15,467 nucleotides of DNA from an uncultured Lachnospiraceae bacterium (GTDB lineage Bacteria; Bacillota; Clostridia; Lachnospirales; Lachnospiraceae): the NCBI GenBank assembly GCA_910586125.1, contig CAJUHP010000040.1, forward strand, positions 1-15,467, written 5' to 3'. A program made the translations under genes and the position numbers. How positions within the stretch are numbered: position 1 is the first letter of the stretch; each line of letters begins with the position of its first letter. The notes beneath the pieces were generated by a model that saw nothing but the letters and a program-made list of their open reading frames with translations, was not told where the DNA came from and did not search any database. Of this stretch, positions 14,952-15,467 are shown piece after piece.

Positions 14952-15022
14952 TTTGTGACTTACTGATCAATGCCTCCTTTCTATGGTAAAATTCGGGAAA
15001 GAATCATCAAATTATCTTCCTC

Positions 15023-15051
15023 ATTTTATCATATTTCATATTTATATTCAA
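15023..15051 (-). promoter_or_regulatory. Extended -10 promoter for the pyrE operon
   Basis: Minus strand: TTGAAT (15051-15046), a 17-nt spacer, and TAAAAT (15028-15023) preceded by TGA (extended -10). Transcription would start near 15016, giving a leader of about 137 nt. I find no terminator/antiterminator pair or PyrR-type loop in that leader. Confidence 0.6.
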
Positions 15052-15099
15052 CTGCTTTTGCTGCATCATTCTAAGGAATCTGATTCAATCACCAATTAT

Positions 15100-15309
15100 T
15101 CAGCCATACAGCGGATACATTGAAAACCCTTGAGCAATCTCAAATCCCTGCAATTTCATCAGCATGGGAACCACCAAAACCAACAGGGCAAAAATATTGT
15201 TTATGCCTGATTTCTTCTCCATATTGATATGACCATTGTAAACAGTGCTACCAAAACCACTGACAAAATCCGAGAAAAAACAGATTCCAATGGAGAGAAG
15301 CAGAAAGTC
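15100..15309 (-). pseudogene. C-terminal remnant of an unidentified membrane protein
   Basis: The minus-strand frame between TAG (15312-15310) and TGA (15102-15100) stays open for 69 codons. It has two hydrophobic segments: DFLLLSIGICFFSDF at its start and IFALLVLVVPMLMKL further on. Between them lies a polar stretch (YNGHINMEKKSGINN), and the end is FSMYPLYG. This is protein-like, but it begins without a start codon or ribosome binding site, and upstream frames are closed. It ends next to an insertion sequence, so I read it as the tail of a disrupted transporter-like gene. The internal ATG at 15222 (40 aa) is an alternative small-protein reading with no ribosome binding site. Confidence 0.35.
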
Positions 15310-15369
15310 CTACATATCGAATTCTTATCCAGAAAGATCACATCCCATAGACAAAGATTTTTTTACAGT

Positions 15370-15467
15370 TGGGGGTACGGACAAAAAACCGGACTTCCAC
15401 GGACTCCGAAAGGAGCTGGATCACTATGTATTCTCAGGACAAAATCAACATCGCATTACAGGTTTAT
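15370..15467 (+). mobile_element. Left end of a probable IS3-family insertion sequence (cut by the window edge)
   Basis: A TG-starting G-rich end (TGGGGGTACGGACAAAAAAC) lies 56 nt before a transposase-like start. That is the usual arrangement for the IR and orfA of IS3-family elements. The right end is outside the window, so the terminal repeat and target duplication cannot be checked. Confidence 0.45.
15426..15467 (+). CDS. Start of a transposase OrfA-like (HTH) protein, partial
   Basis: AAGGAG at 15409-15414 is followed, after 11 nt, by an ATG with 14 codons (MYSQDKINIALQVY) before the window ends. This resembles the first helix of IS3-family OrfA helix-turn-helix proteins, which also start with a short M-x-S-x-E/D segment. 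The match is short, so family assignment is tentative. Confidence 0.5.
   Translation, partial: MYSQDKINIALQVY

Overview
The window looks like chromosomal DNA from a spore-forming Firmicute of the Lachnospiraceae / Clostridium cluster XIVa type. The evidence is a full Spo0A, strong GGAGG-type ribosome binding sites, sigma-A promoters, a Lachnospiraceae-style pyrE, and a small membrane/VanZ gene set. Most genes are on the minus strand. I cannot name the species from sequence alone.

Layout, left to right. (1) 1-815 is decayed DNA of probable mobile origin. It holds a minus-strand remnant of the C-terminal end of a DnaB-type replicative helicase, a roughly 70-residue frame broken by an in-frame TAG, and an unexplained stretch with some RNA-like stem-loops. 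(2) 816-3768 is a two-gene minus-strand operon: a 702-residue Sel1-repeat protein (18 complete 36-residue repeats without indels) and a TIGR02452-type microbial PARG-like protein. It has its own promoter and lies behind the glgA terminator. (3) 3900-7185 carries glycogen synthase (glgA), spo0A with an unusually long interdomain linker, and an XRE-type regulator that probably starts at TTG. (4) 7320-8624 (plus strand) is a CcdA-thioredoxin fusion, the only clear intact plus-strand gene. (5) 8679-12169 is purE-purM-purN-purD, transcribed leftward with overlapping stops and starts. Its promoter sits on the last codons of the preceding gene. (6) 12230-14879 is a pyrE-led operon: pyrE, a 50-residue membrane protein, a VanZ-family protein, a 98-residue membrane protein, and a 343-residue protein that resembles only the N-terminal half of a larger aminopeptidase-like family. 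(7) 14880-15467 is AT-rich: the pyrE promoter and leader, a membrane-protein remnant, and the left end of a probable IS3-family insertion sequence.

The nucleotide genes form two back-to-back transcription units on one strand. pyrE makes OMP. PurE, PurM, PurN and PurD supply four steps of IMP synthesis, so the other pur genes must lie elsewhere. No terminator is visible between the pyrE operon and purE, so read-through could link them. glgA and spo0A are neighbours but each has a recognisable promoter. The least explained pieces are the Sel1/PARG operon beside helicase debris, the long-linker Spo0A, and the membrane genes plus catalytic-domain-less protein between pyrE and purE.
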